A stretch of 64,000 nucleotides of DNA from Acidobacteriota bacterium (GTDB lineage: Bacteria; Acidobacteriota; Blastocatellia; Pyrinomonadales; Pyrinomonadaceae): the NCBI GenBank assembly GCA_016715115.1, contig JADKBM010000004.1, positions 372,001 to 436,000 of the forward strand, written 5' to 3'. Below the pieces are notes generated by a model. It was given only the letters and a program-made list of their open reading frames with translations. It ran no database searches and was not told the DNA's origin. Below are positions 12,497 to 18,665 of this stretch, in pieces (positions within the stretch are counted from its first letter, which is position 1; the number at the start of each line of letters is the position of its first letter). The position numbers were made by a program, and so were the translations under genes.

Positions 12497-12510
12497 CCGC
12501 CTGAAGGCGG
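12497..12510 (-). terminator. Hairpin after fadA (CCGCCTGAAGGCGG)
   Basis: Read on the reverse strand the palindrome is followed by CTTTTCG, 10 bp beyond the fadA stop codon, so it may act as a weak intrinsic terminator. It is also a copy of the dispersed 14-bp palindrome seen at 4835-4848. Confidence 0.5.
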
Positions 12511-12519
12511 AAAACCAAA

Positions 12520-13701
12520 CTAATCCAACCGCTCAAAGATTCCGGCCGCGCCCATTCCGCCGCCGACGCACATCGTCACCATTCCGTAGCGTTTGCCCGT
12601 TCGTTTGAGTTCCTGAAGAAGCGTCGCCGTCAGTTTCGCGCCGGTGCAACCCAAGGGATGTCCGAGCGCGACCGCGCCGCCGTTGACGTTGACCTTCGAC
12701 GGATCCATTTCAAGAACCTTCATCACGGAAAGTCCCTGCGCCGCAAAGGCTTCGTTGAGTTCGAAAATGTCGATCTGATCGAGTGTCAAACCGGCCATCT
12801 TGAGCGCTTTCGGGATCGCGTAAACCGGTCCGATCCCCATTTCTTCGGGCAAGCAACCAGCCGTCGCATACGATACCAGACGCGCCAGCGGCTTGAGCCC
12901 GAGCGAGGCCGCCTTTTCGGCCGACATCACGACCGTCGCCCCCGCGCCGTCCGACATTTGCGAAGCATTGCCGGCGGTCACCGTGCCTTTTGCGTGAAAG
13001 ACCGGTTTGAGCTTTGCCAGTCCTTCGTAGGTCGCGTCGTATCGAACGCCTTCGTCGGTGTCGAAAACGACCTCCTTGCGAAGCACGCGGCCTTTCGCGT
13101 CGAGTTCGTCGACAAAGACGTTCATCGGCACGATCTCGTCTTTGAACTTGCCGCCCTTGATCGCGGCGGCCGCTTTCTGATGCGATTCGAACGAAAATTG
13201 ATCGGCCTGCTCGCGCGTGATCTCGTACTTGCGAGCAAGATTCTCCGCGGTCAAACCCATATTTAGGTAATAGTCGGGATAGTTTTCCGCAAGCGAGGGA
13301 TTCGGACGGAAATTGGCACCGCCCATCGCGATCATCGACATCGTTTCGAGTCCGCCGGCAACGATCACTTCCGCGCCGCCGGTTCTGATCCGGTCGGTCG
13401 CGAGCGCGATCGTCTGCAGACCCGATGAGCAATACCGATTGACGGTCATCGCCGAAGTTTCCACCGGCAACCCGGCAAGGATCATCGACGTGCGCGCGAC
13501 GTTCATTCCCTGCTGAGCCTCCGGAAACGCGCATCCCATAATGACGTCCTCGATCTCGGCCGGATTCAGTCCCGGCACACGTTTGACCGCTTCCTTGATC
13601 GCGACCGCGCCCATATCGTCCGGACGGGTGTTTCGAAGTGTTCCCTTGGGTGCTTTTCCGATGGCCGTTCGAACGGCCGATACGATGACTGCTTCTTTCA
13701 T
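12520..13701 (-). CDS. fadA: Acetyl-CoA acyltransferase (3-ketoacyl-CoA thiolase)
   Basis: A 393-residue degradative thiolase that cleaves 3-ketoacyl-CoA with CoA to release acetyl-CoA, the last beta-oxidation step. All catalytic elements are present: acyl-accepting C91 in NRYCSSGLQT, NEAFAAQ, GGAVALGHPLGCTGA (His), and MCVGGGMGAAGIF (second Cys). I chose the ATG at 13701 (MKEAVIVSAVRTAIGK), the normal family start; a TTG 7 codons upstream is also in frame. The upstream region has the fad palindrome. A broken copy of the 3' end lies at 10551-10637. Confidence 0.96.
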   Translation of the reverse strand: MKEAVIVSAVRTAIGKAPKGTLRNTRPDDMGAVAIKEAVKRVPGLNPAEIEDVIMGCAFPEAQQGMNVARTSMILAGLPVETSAMTVNRYCSSGLQTIALATDRIRTGGAEVIVAGGLETMSMIAMGGANFRPNPSLAENYPDYYLNMGLTAENLARKYEITREQADQFSFESHQKAAAAIKGGKFKDEIVPMNVFVDELDAKGRVLRKEVVFDTDEGVRYDATYEGLAKLKPVFHAKGTVTAGNASQMSDGAGATVVMSAEKAASLGLKPLARLVSYATAGCLPEEMGIGPVYAIPKALKMAGLTLDQIDIFELNEAFAAQGLSVMKVLEMDPSKVNVNGGAVALGHPLGCTGAKLTATLLQELKRTGKRYGMVTMCVGGGMGAAGIFERLD

Positions 13702-13756
13702 ATTTTTATCGAGAGTCTCCAAATATTTACTTATTTTTGCAGTCCGAACGGCACTC

Positions 13757-13783
13757 TGTCAAGAATGAGTGAACGTTCATTCA
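13757..13783 (-). promoter_or_regulatory. fadA upstream region: TTGACA box and FadR-type operator
   Basis: On the reverse strand the palindrome (TGAGTGA-ACGT-TCATTCA on the forward strand, 13766-13783) lies directly upstream of a perfect TTGACA (13757-13762). One half-site base differs from the fadE and fadN copies. The matching -10 is weak (an A/T-rich stretch 17-18 bp further on). The operator is here beside the -35 rather than between -35 and -10. Confidence 0.7.
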
Positions 13784-13810
13784 TTTTGTAAAGGCGGAGG
13801 TCGGTTTTTT

Positions 13811-13893
13811 CGGAATAGTTGAAAGTTCGTAATTGATAGTTGGGAATGAGATACGAACTATCAGCTATCAATTACCAACTTTCAACTATTCCG
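13811..13893. repeat. Long hairpin: 29-bp inverted repeat, one mismatch
   Basis: Arms 13811-13839 and 13865-13893 are near-perfect reverse complements around a 25-nt loop. The hairpin sits after the stop codon of the YbaK-like gene and upstream of the fadA promoter, so it could end transcription of the upstream gene. The arm sequence (GTTGAAAGTT, TTGATAGTTG) is A/T-rich and resembles the heptad-type repeats elsewhere, such as 36475-36505. Confidence 0.75.
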
Positions 13894-13929
13894 AATTCGT
13901 CCTTTGATTGAGTAAAAAAGGCCGGAAAG

Positions 13930-14412
13930 TCACGACCGAACCGCAACATTCACGGCTTCAACTCCGAGAACTTCCGCAAGTGCCGCCGGCACGATCGAGA
14001 CGAGAAATCCGCGCTTTCCACCGTTGATCCAAATTCTCTGCAGATCGAAGATCGAGCTCTCGGCATAGATCGGCATCGCGGTCCTTAGTCCGAACGGCGA
14101 CGTGCCGCCGACGAGATAGCCGGTAAGTTTGTTTGCCCGGTCGGGCGTCGCGGGAACAACGGATTTAATTTTCAGGATCCGCGCGAGATCCTTTGTTGAA
14201 ACCTGCAGATCGCCGTGTTGCAAAACGATCAACGGTTTCTTCTCATTGGTTTCGAAGACAAGTGTTTTGATCACCGCGTGCTCGTCAACGCCCAGACAGT
14301 CGGCTGAATGACGCGTCCCGCCCTTTTCGAGGTAATCGTATAGAAACGGTTCGAATTCGATCTTTTTCTCGCGCAAGACGCGGATCGCAGGTGTGATCGG
14401 AAAACTCGACAT
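13930..14412 (-). CDS. ybaK: YbaK/EbsC-type aminoacyl-tRNA deacylase
   Basis: A 160-residue single-domain protein of the YbaK/ProX editing family, which hydrolyses mischarged tRNAs such as Cys-tRNA(Pro). Family blocks are visible: a conserved lysine in HAVIKTLVFET, LIVLQHGDLQVSTKDLAR, GYLVGGTSPFGLR and WINGGKRGFLVSI. The length matches the free-standing bacterial proteins. It ends an apparent unit with the YqhA-like gene (8-bp gap) and tag upstream. The exact tRNA substrate cannot be told from sequence. Confidence 0.9.
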   Translation of the reverse strand: MSSFPITPAIRVLREKKIEFEPFLYDYLEKGGTRHSADCLGVDEHAVIKTLVFETNEKKPLIVLQHGDLQVSTKDLARILKIKSVVPATPDRANKLTGYLVGGTSPFGLRTAMPIYAESSIFDLQRIWINGGKRGFLVSIVPAALAEVLGVEAVNVAVRS

Positions 14413-14420
14413 ATTCGACC

Positions 14421-14873
14421 TTACTTCTTTTGCTTCAGAAAATAAGTCAACGCAAATATCACCGCCGCCACGCCGACGCCCAGATATGCGATCTCCTGGC
14501 CGTTGGTCCAGCGCGCGGTGTTGCCCAGAAAAATAACTCCGAGGACGATGATCACGACGCCGACGAGCTTTGCTTTCAGGTCATCCAGCGAATTGATGTT
14601 CAGCCAATCCGGAAGCGCAAGCGTCGGGTCGATGAACAATTCGTAAAGCCCGATCGCGATGATCAGAAACACCGTCGAAAGCAAAAATCCGTCAACGATC
14701 TCGATGAATTTCAAAACTACGGATTTGGTATCGACAACGCCGGCCACGATCTTGTAAATCAAATGCCCGATCTCGAAAATTCCGAGTCCAAGCATCGCGA
14801 TCGTCGCCGCCAACGAACCGATGACGGCAATTATGACCAAATATCGACTTCTTTCAAGGATTGACTTCAGCAT
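14421..14873 (-). CDS. YqhA/UPF0114 family membrane protein
   Basis: A 150-residue membrane protein with four hydrophobic segments (about 11-33, 58-80, 103-120, 127-146) and the UPF0114 signature ERSRYLVIIAVIGSL near the N-terminus and LYELFIDP in the middle. The function of the family is unknown. Its start overlaps the end of tag by 7 bp and its stop is 8 bp from the next gene, so it is almost certainly cotranscribed with both. Confidence 0.88.
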   Translation of the reverse strand: MLKSILERSRYLVIIAVIGSLAATIAMLGLGIFEIGHLIYKIVAGVVDTKSVVLKFIEIVDGFLLSTVFLIIAIGLYELFIDPTLALPDWLNINSLDDLKAKLVGVVIIVLGVIFLGNTARWTNGQEIAYLGVGVAAVIFALTYFLKQKK

Positions 14874-15424
14874 CGGCGGTAATTTTCACAACTCACGAGA
14901 TGATCGTTCACGAGCCCGCAAGCCTGCATAAATGCGTACATTATCGTCGTCCCGACAAAGTTGAATCCGCGCTTTTTGAGGTCCTTGCTCAACGCGTCGG
15001 AAACGGGAGTCGAGGCGGGAACCTGTGACATCGATTCCCAGGCGTTGACGATCGGCTTGCCGTCGACGAACGACCAGATGTACTTGTCGAAACTCCCGAA
15101 TTCCTCGACGGTTGCGAGAAAGCACTGAGCGTTGCGGACAGCCGAGGCTATCTTCAAACGATTGCGAATTATACCGGCGTTCGTCAGAAGTTCGGCGCAC
15201 TTCGCATCGTCGTACCGAGCGATCTTGGACGCGTCGAAATCATCGAACGCGGCGCGATAGTTTTCGCGTTTTGCGAGCACCGTGTCCCAGCTCAAACCGG
15301 CCTGGGCGCCTTCGAGAATCAAAAACTCAAAAAGAGTCCGGTCGTCGTGCTGAGGAACGCCCCACTCGGTGTCGTGATACTTGATCGCCAGATCGTTTCT
15401 GGCCCAGTCGCAACGCATATTCAT
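14867..15424 (-). CDS. tag: DNA-3-methyladenine glycosylase I
   Basis: A 185-residue base-excision repair enzyme that removes 3-methyladenine from alkylated DNA. The zinc site of Tag is complete: C5 and H17 in MRCDWARND...YHDTEWG, and the C-terminal H and C in VNDHLVSCENY. Other family blocks are FEFLILEGAQAGLSW, with the catalytic-site glutamate, and GFNFVGTTIMYAFMQA. The start could be codon 1 or codon 3. It is first in a three-gene unit with the YqhA-like and YbaK-like genes, and a heptad repeat block lies directly upstream (15429-15456). Confidence 0.95.
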   Translation of the reverse strand: MNMRCDWARNDLAIKYHDTEWGVPQHDDRTLFEFLILEGAQAGLSWDTVLAKRENYRAAFDDFDASKIARYDDAKCAELLTNAGIIRNRLKIASAVRNAQCFLATVEEFGSFDKYIWSFVDGKPIVNAWESMSQVPASTPVSDALSKDLKKRGFNFVGTTIMYAFMQACGLVNDHLVSCENYRRC

Positions 15425-15428
15425 TTTC

Positions 15429-15728
15429 GATTTGCGATTTGCGATTTGCGATTTGCCCTTTGCAATTGATGCGGCCGGAAAACCTCAGCGATCATTCGAT
15501 TGCAAATCGGGAACTTTGAAAAACCTGCTTGATTGAAGCGACAGGCCGTTCTTGATTTGGGTCGGGATGAAAACGATGATTTCAGACCAATTCGGCGCCA
15601 TCACGGTCGAAAACATATTTAATCTGATCCTGCCGATCCGTGTTCATCTGTGGTTAAATCCGCCGATTTCCTTCAAGCCGGTATTTCAAAGCTCCCAATC
15701 GCAAATCGCAAATCGCAATTCGCAAATA
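15429..15728. repeat. Intergenic gap bounded by GATTTGC heptad arrays
   Basis: Four perfect GATTTGC heptamers run from 15429 to 15456, right before the tag start codon. Their reverse complement (GCAAATC x2 plus two variants) runs from 15701 to 15728, right after the stop codon of the lipoprotein gene. About 245 bp between them hold no gene that I can support. The opposite orientation means the two arrays could pair. Confidence 0.8.
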
Positions 15729-15730
15729 TC

Positions 15731-16174
15731 CTACGGGACTTTCTCGATCTTCTTCACTGTCAGAGAACACGGAAGATACTTGCCCATATTGTCTCCGGGA
15801 GCGTCATAGACCCGCAACGAGGCGACGATCTTGACCTTGTCGGTGTTCGAAACGTCCTGCTTCTTGTCGTCGCGGATCGTCAGGCCTTTGCCCTCGACAT
15901 TCTCGACAGAGCTCGCGCCGCTTCCGAGGTCGATATTCGTCATCGCCGGGCGCGGGTTGTCGGCTTTGTCGGCGAACCCGATCGGGCAACGCATTGGATC
16001 TTTGCCGCTCTTCGAGCACATCGCGCTGCCGGTATTCAGGAAATACCCGACGACTTCGATATTCTGTTTGTCGTTCGCCTTGTCGCAAACGTTCGCGAAT
16101 TCGACCGGTTTGCCGGTTTGATTGCAACCGGCCACGAGTAGTCCGAAGACCGTTAGTATTAAAGTTCTTTTCAT
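15731..16174 (-). CDS. Putative lipoprotein, paralogue of the upstream gene
   Basis: A 147-residue protein with a lipoprotein signal (lipobox LLVAGC, lipidated Cys at about 17), so it is probably membrane-anchored and facing the periplasm. After the signal come GKPVEFANVCDKAN, SGSAMCSKSG-type, DPMRCP, NIDLGSG, VENVEGKGL and a C-terminal PCSLTVKKIEK block. Four conserved cysteines are shared with the neighbour. It is about half identical to the gene at 16190-16636, 15 bp upstream, so the two arose by tandem duplication. Family and function unknown. Confidence 0.8.
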   Translation of the reverse strand: MKRTLILTVFGLLVAGCNQTGKPVEFANVCDKANDKQNIEVVGYFLNTGSAMCSKSGKDPMRCPIGFADKADNPRPAMTNIDLGSGASSVENVEGKGLTIRDDKKQDVSNTDKVKIVASLRVYDAPGDNMGKYLPCSLTVKKIEKVP

Positions 16175-16189
16175 TTCGATTCCTCCGGA

Positions 16190-16636
16190 TTAATTGATCT
16201 TTTCGATCTTCTTGACAGTGAGTACACAAGGGGCGGTCTTGATATCCGGCGAAGGCGGCGCGCTTGAAACGAAGACCTCCGCGGTGACTTTCACCTTGTC
16301 CGCGGCCGCGACCACTTGAACTTTCTCGTCGTGAATCACAAGACCTTTGCCTTCAACGTTTTCAATCGCGCTTTTGCCGCTTCCGAGGTCGATATTGGCC
16401 GACGGTGGATTTGGATTATCCGGGTTGTCGACAAACTTCACCGGACAACGCATCGGATCACTGCCGCTTTTCGAACACATCGCGCTGCCGTCGTGTTTGA
16501 AAAAACCGGTAACCTCGACCATTTGCTTATTGTTTTCCTTATCGCAAAGGCGCGCGTACTCGACGGGTTTCCCCGTGTAGTCCTTCGCGCATCCAATTGC
16601 AAACAGGACGCTTATCATCAATAGAATTGTTCTCAT
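16190..16636 (-). CDS. Putative lipoprotein, first of a tandem pair
   Basis: A 148-residue protein with a lipoprotein signal (lipobox LFAIGC). It shares with its downstream paralogue the ordered blocks GKPVEYARLCDKEN, SAMCSKSGSDPMRCP, NIDLGSG, IENVEGKGL and PCVLTVKKIEK. The conserved cysteines may form disulphides in the periplasm. An OB-like beta-strand protein is possible from the alternating pattern, but I do not recognise a family. It follows the HAD gene by 11 bp, so it may be the distal part of that operon. Confidence 0.8.
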   Translation of the reverse strand: MRTILLMISVLFAIGCAKDYTGKPVEYARLCDKENNKQMVEVTGFFKHDGSAMCSKSGSDPMRCPVKFVDNPDNPNPPSANIDLGSGKSAIENVEGKGLVIHDEKVQVVAAADKVKVTAEVFVSSAPPSPDIKTAPCVLTVKKIEKIN

Positions 16637-16647
16637 TTTGGTTCCTC

Positions 16648-17352
16648 TTAAACTGTTCGAAATTCGGTTACTACATCCTCAAGAATGCCTGTGCCAATGA
16701 TTTCTTGCGGTTTCAGATTCAAAAAGTTTTCAAACGCGGCGATAACCGAAGGCTGTTCGAGGATCACGCCGACCGGATTCAACGTCGCGATGCCGATCGA
16801 CCTCATTCCGGCTCGCGCAGCCGCTTCAAAACCGTTGAGAGCATCCTCGAAAACGATGCAGGTCGCCGGGTTTTTTCGTAGTTTTTCAGCCGTTTTCAGA
16901 AATATTTCGGGATCTGGTTTGCCCATCGAGACTTCGGATGAATTGGTGACCGCGTCGAAGAACCGCCCCAATCCGAGTCCGCCGAGCACGAACTCGACAT
17001 TCGCCGGCGGCGCCGCGGTCGCCACCGCGAGCCCGATTCCCAGCCTTCGCGATTCTTGCAGAAAAGCGGTCGCACCCGCAAGCGGAGCGCGTTCGGGCAG
17101 ATAGATCTCGCGATAGATCTCTTCCTTTCGGTCGGCGAGTCTGAGGACCTCGGCCGGCGACGCTTCGGGAAAGATCGTTGGAACGATCTCGCGATTCGTC
17201 TTGCCGGCGGTATTCACGAGAAAGTCCTCAGCGCGGGCCTTAATGCCATTCTCACGGAGCATAATCTCCCACGCCCGCATATGAAAGCGCATATTGTCGA
17301 CGAGCGTACCGTCCATATCGAAGATGAATGCGAATTGTTCGTAATCGATCAT
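16648..17352 (-). CDS. HAD-superfamily phosphatase / beta-phosphoglucomutase-like
   Basis: A 234-residue HAD hydrolase starting at the ATG at 17352, whose ATGA overlaps the stop codon of the preceding gene. Motif I is FDMDGTLVD (nucleophile D12, acid/base D14), motif II lies in VATAAPPANVEF, motif III is the lysine of SMGKPDPEIFLKTAEKL, and motif IV is IVFEDALNGFEAA. A helical cap (about 20-95) follows motif I, as in beta-phosphoglucomutase and sugar-phosphate phosphatases. The substrate cannot be inferred. It is the fourth gene of an overlapping set (DinB, DUF4442, TfoX_C, HAD). Confidence 0.88.
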   Translation of the reverse strand: MIDYEQFAFIFDMDGTLVDNMRFHMRAWEIMLRENGIKARAEDFLVNTAGKTNREIVPTIFPEASPAEVLRLADRKEEIYREIYLPERAPLAGATAFLQESRRLGIGLAVATAAPPANVEFVLGGLGLGRFFDAVTNSSEVSMGKPDPEIFLKTAEKLRKNPATCIVFEDALNGFEAAARAGMRSIGIATLNPVGVILEQPSVIAAFENFLNLKPQEIIGTGILEDVVTEFRTV

Positions 17353-17606
17353 TTGTGAAGTTCCCGGACGCTCGCGCGCAATTCGGATCTGAGGCTCGGC
17401 GAAAGTCCCGTCCAATGCTCGCCGATAAGCATCGCTTCGATCGCGTAGACCAAGTTTAAGCTTGCCGGAAGCCCGTTCTGACGAAGCAGCCGGTAAATCT
17501 CGATGGATCCGACACGTTCAATGTCGGCCTTTGTGAAAACCCCGATCTCATTGAGCCAGGCTTCGCTTTTGGAACCAAGATTCGAAAGTTCGGAGATCTT
17601 TTTCAT
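17349..17606 (-). CDS. TfoX C-terminal domain protein
   Basis: An 85-residue protein made only of the TfoX_C helix-hairpin-helix-like domain: ISELSNLGSKSEAWLNEIGVFTKADIERVG and VYAIEAMLIG. Its ATG at 17606 sits in an ATGA overlap with the upstream gene, and its own stop overlaps the HAD gene in the same way, so translation is likely coupled. Stand-alone TfoX_C proteins occur in many bacteria without a proven role. The competence regulator TfoX itself has an extra N-terminal domain that is absent here. Confidence 0.85.
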   Translation of the reverse strand: MKKISELSNLGSKSEAWLNEIGVFTKADIERVGSIEIYRLLRQNGLPASLNLVYAIEAMLIGEHWTGLSPSLRSELRASVRELHK

Positions 17607-18043
17607 CTGCGGGCGATGTAGATCGTTTTCTCGACGACGCAATGGACGGCGCCGGCGCGGTCCGCGAGTTCGATAGTGTAGATTCTATCAATCGACTGCC
17701 GGTCGCGCAAAAGCGACTTGATCTCGTCGATCTCTGCCTGATCGATTTGGAAATCCGCAAAAAGCGATTCGCGGCCCGGCTTGCGAAAACGGATCGACGC
17801 GCTCTTGTCCCAAACGACATAATCGCGACCGAGATTTTTGATCAGCATTATCATATAGATCGGATCGACGGCGCCGTAAAGACTGCCGCCGAAGATCGTG
17901 CCGACATAATTGCGCGTTCTCCAATTTAGCGGAAGTTTGACCCGAATATGGCGATAATCGTCGGAGATGCTGACGACGCGCGCGCCTGTGCCGCGGTAGG
18001 CGGGAAAAAGGTTGAACTTGAACTTGTCGAATTTGGCTCCCAC
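17603..18043 (-). CDS. DUF4442 hot-dog fold protein (thioesterase-like)
   Basis: A 146-residue protein of the DUF4442 family, related to hot-dog thioesterases. Characteristic stretches are NLFPAYRGTGARV, LNWRTRNYVGTIFGGSLYGAVDP and VWDKSASIRFRKPGRE. The family is thought to act on acyl-CoA or acyl-ACP thioesters, but no catalytic residue is proven. It starts 2 bp after the DinB gene and overlaps the TfoX_C start by 4 bp. Confidence 0.85.
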   Translation of the reverse strand: MGAKFDKFKFNLFPAYRGTGARVVSISDDYRHIRVKLPLNWRTRNYVGTIFGGSLYGAVDPIYMIMLIKNLGRDYVVWDKSASIRFRKPGRESLFADFQIDQAEIDEIKSLLRDRQSIDRIYTIELADRAGAVHCVVEKTIYIARR

Positions 18044-18045
18044 GA

Positions 18046-18597
18046 TCAGGATGGAAAAGCGCTCGTCGCCAACACGCGTTCGGCCTGTCGGAAGTGCCGT
18101 TTCTCGTGTTCGACGATGATCGTCATCCCATCGCGGAGCTTGTAGGTCATAAGCGCCATAAACGGTGAAGTAATGACGGTCTTGTCAAGATCGGCGCCGT
18201 TGAGTCTTTCGAAGAGTTCGATAAGTCCGGAATTGTTCGCGACGAATTTTGCAACGATCGCCGGATCGACATCGCTCGGCGGCGCGATCGCCGGGCTCGG
18301 AACCTTGAACTTCTTGTCGTCGCGCTTCATCGAACCAATGAGGAATTTTCCGAGAAACGACGTAAACGGCGACCAGTTCTCCCAGAAAGAGTTGCGGTGC
18401 GAACCGTCGGCGACCGACTTAACGGCAGCCGAGATTTGATCGTTCGTCAGGATCAGATGTTCGAAACACTGGCCGATGCTCCACGAATCGGCCGTCGGGC
18501 GCCAGTTGATCTGTTCGGCGCTAAAGCCGCCGAATTTGACGTCGGCCGCTTTAGAAACGGCCGCGAGCTCTGATTGTATGATTGAAATTCCGCTCAT
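18046..18597 (-). CDS. DinB-family putative metalloenzyme
   Basis: A 183-residue four-helix-bundle protein of the DinB/YfiT group, which uses three histidines to bind a metal and often transfers thiols. Visible ligands are H47 in SIGQCFEHLILT and the pair in VEHEKRHFRQAERVL near the C-terminus. WRPTADSWSIGQ is typical. It heads the overlapping four-gene operon. A 15-bp inverted repeat lies just upstream. Substrate unknown. Confidence 0.85.
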   Translation of the reverse strand: MSGISIIQSELAAVSKAADVKFGGFSAEQINWRPTADSWSIGQCFEHLILTNDQISAAVKSVADGSHRNSFWENWSPFTSFLGKFLIGSMKRDDKKFKVPSPAIAPPSDVDPAIVAKFVANNSGLIELFERLNGADLDKTVITSPFMALMTYKLRDGMTIIVEHEKRHFRQAERVLATSAFPS

Positions 18598-18608
18598 CTA
18601 CGTATCTG

Positions 18609-18656
18609 AGTGCATAGTGCAGACTCAGTTCCACTCTGAACTCTGCACTATGCACT
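18609..18656. repeat. 15-bp perfect inverted repeat built from heptads
   Basis: AGTGCATAGTGCAGA (18609-18623) pairs with 18642-18656. The whole segment can be cut into 7-mers (AGTGCAT, AGTGCAG, ..., TGCACTA, TGCACTT, TGCACTG), the same motif family as the large array at 38223-38348. It lies between the fadN stop codon and the DinB start codon. Confidence 0.75.
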
Positions 18657-18665
18657 TTGCACTGT

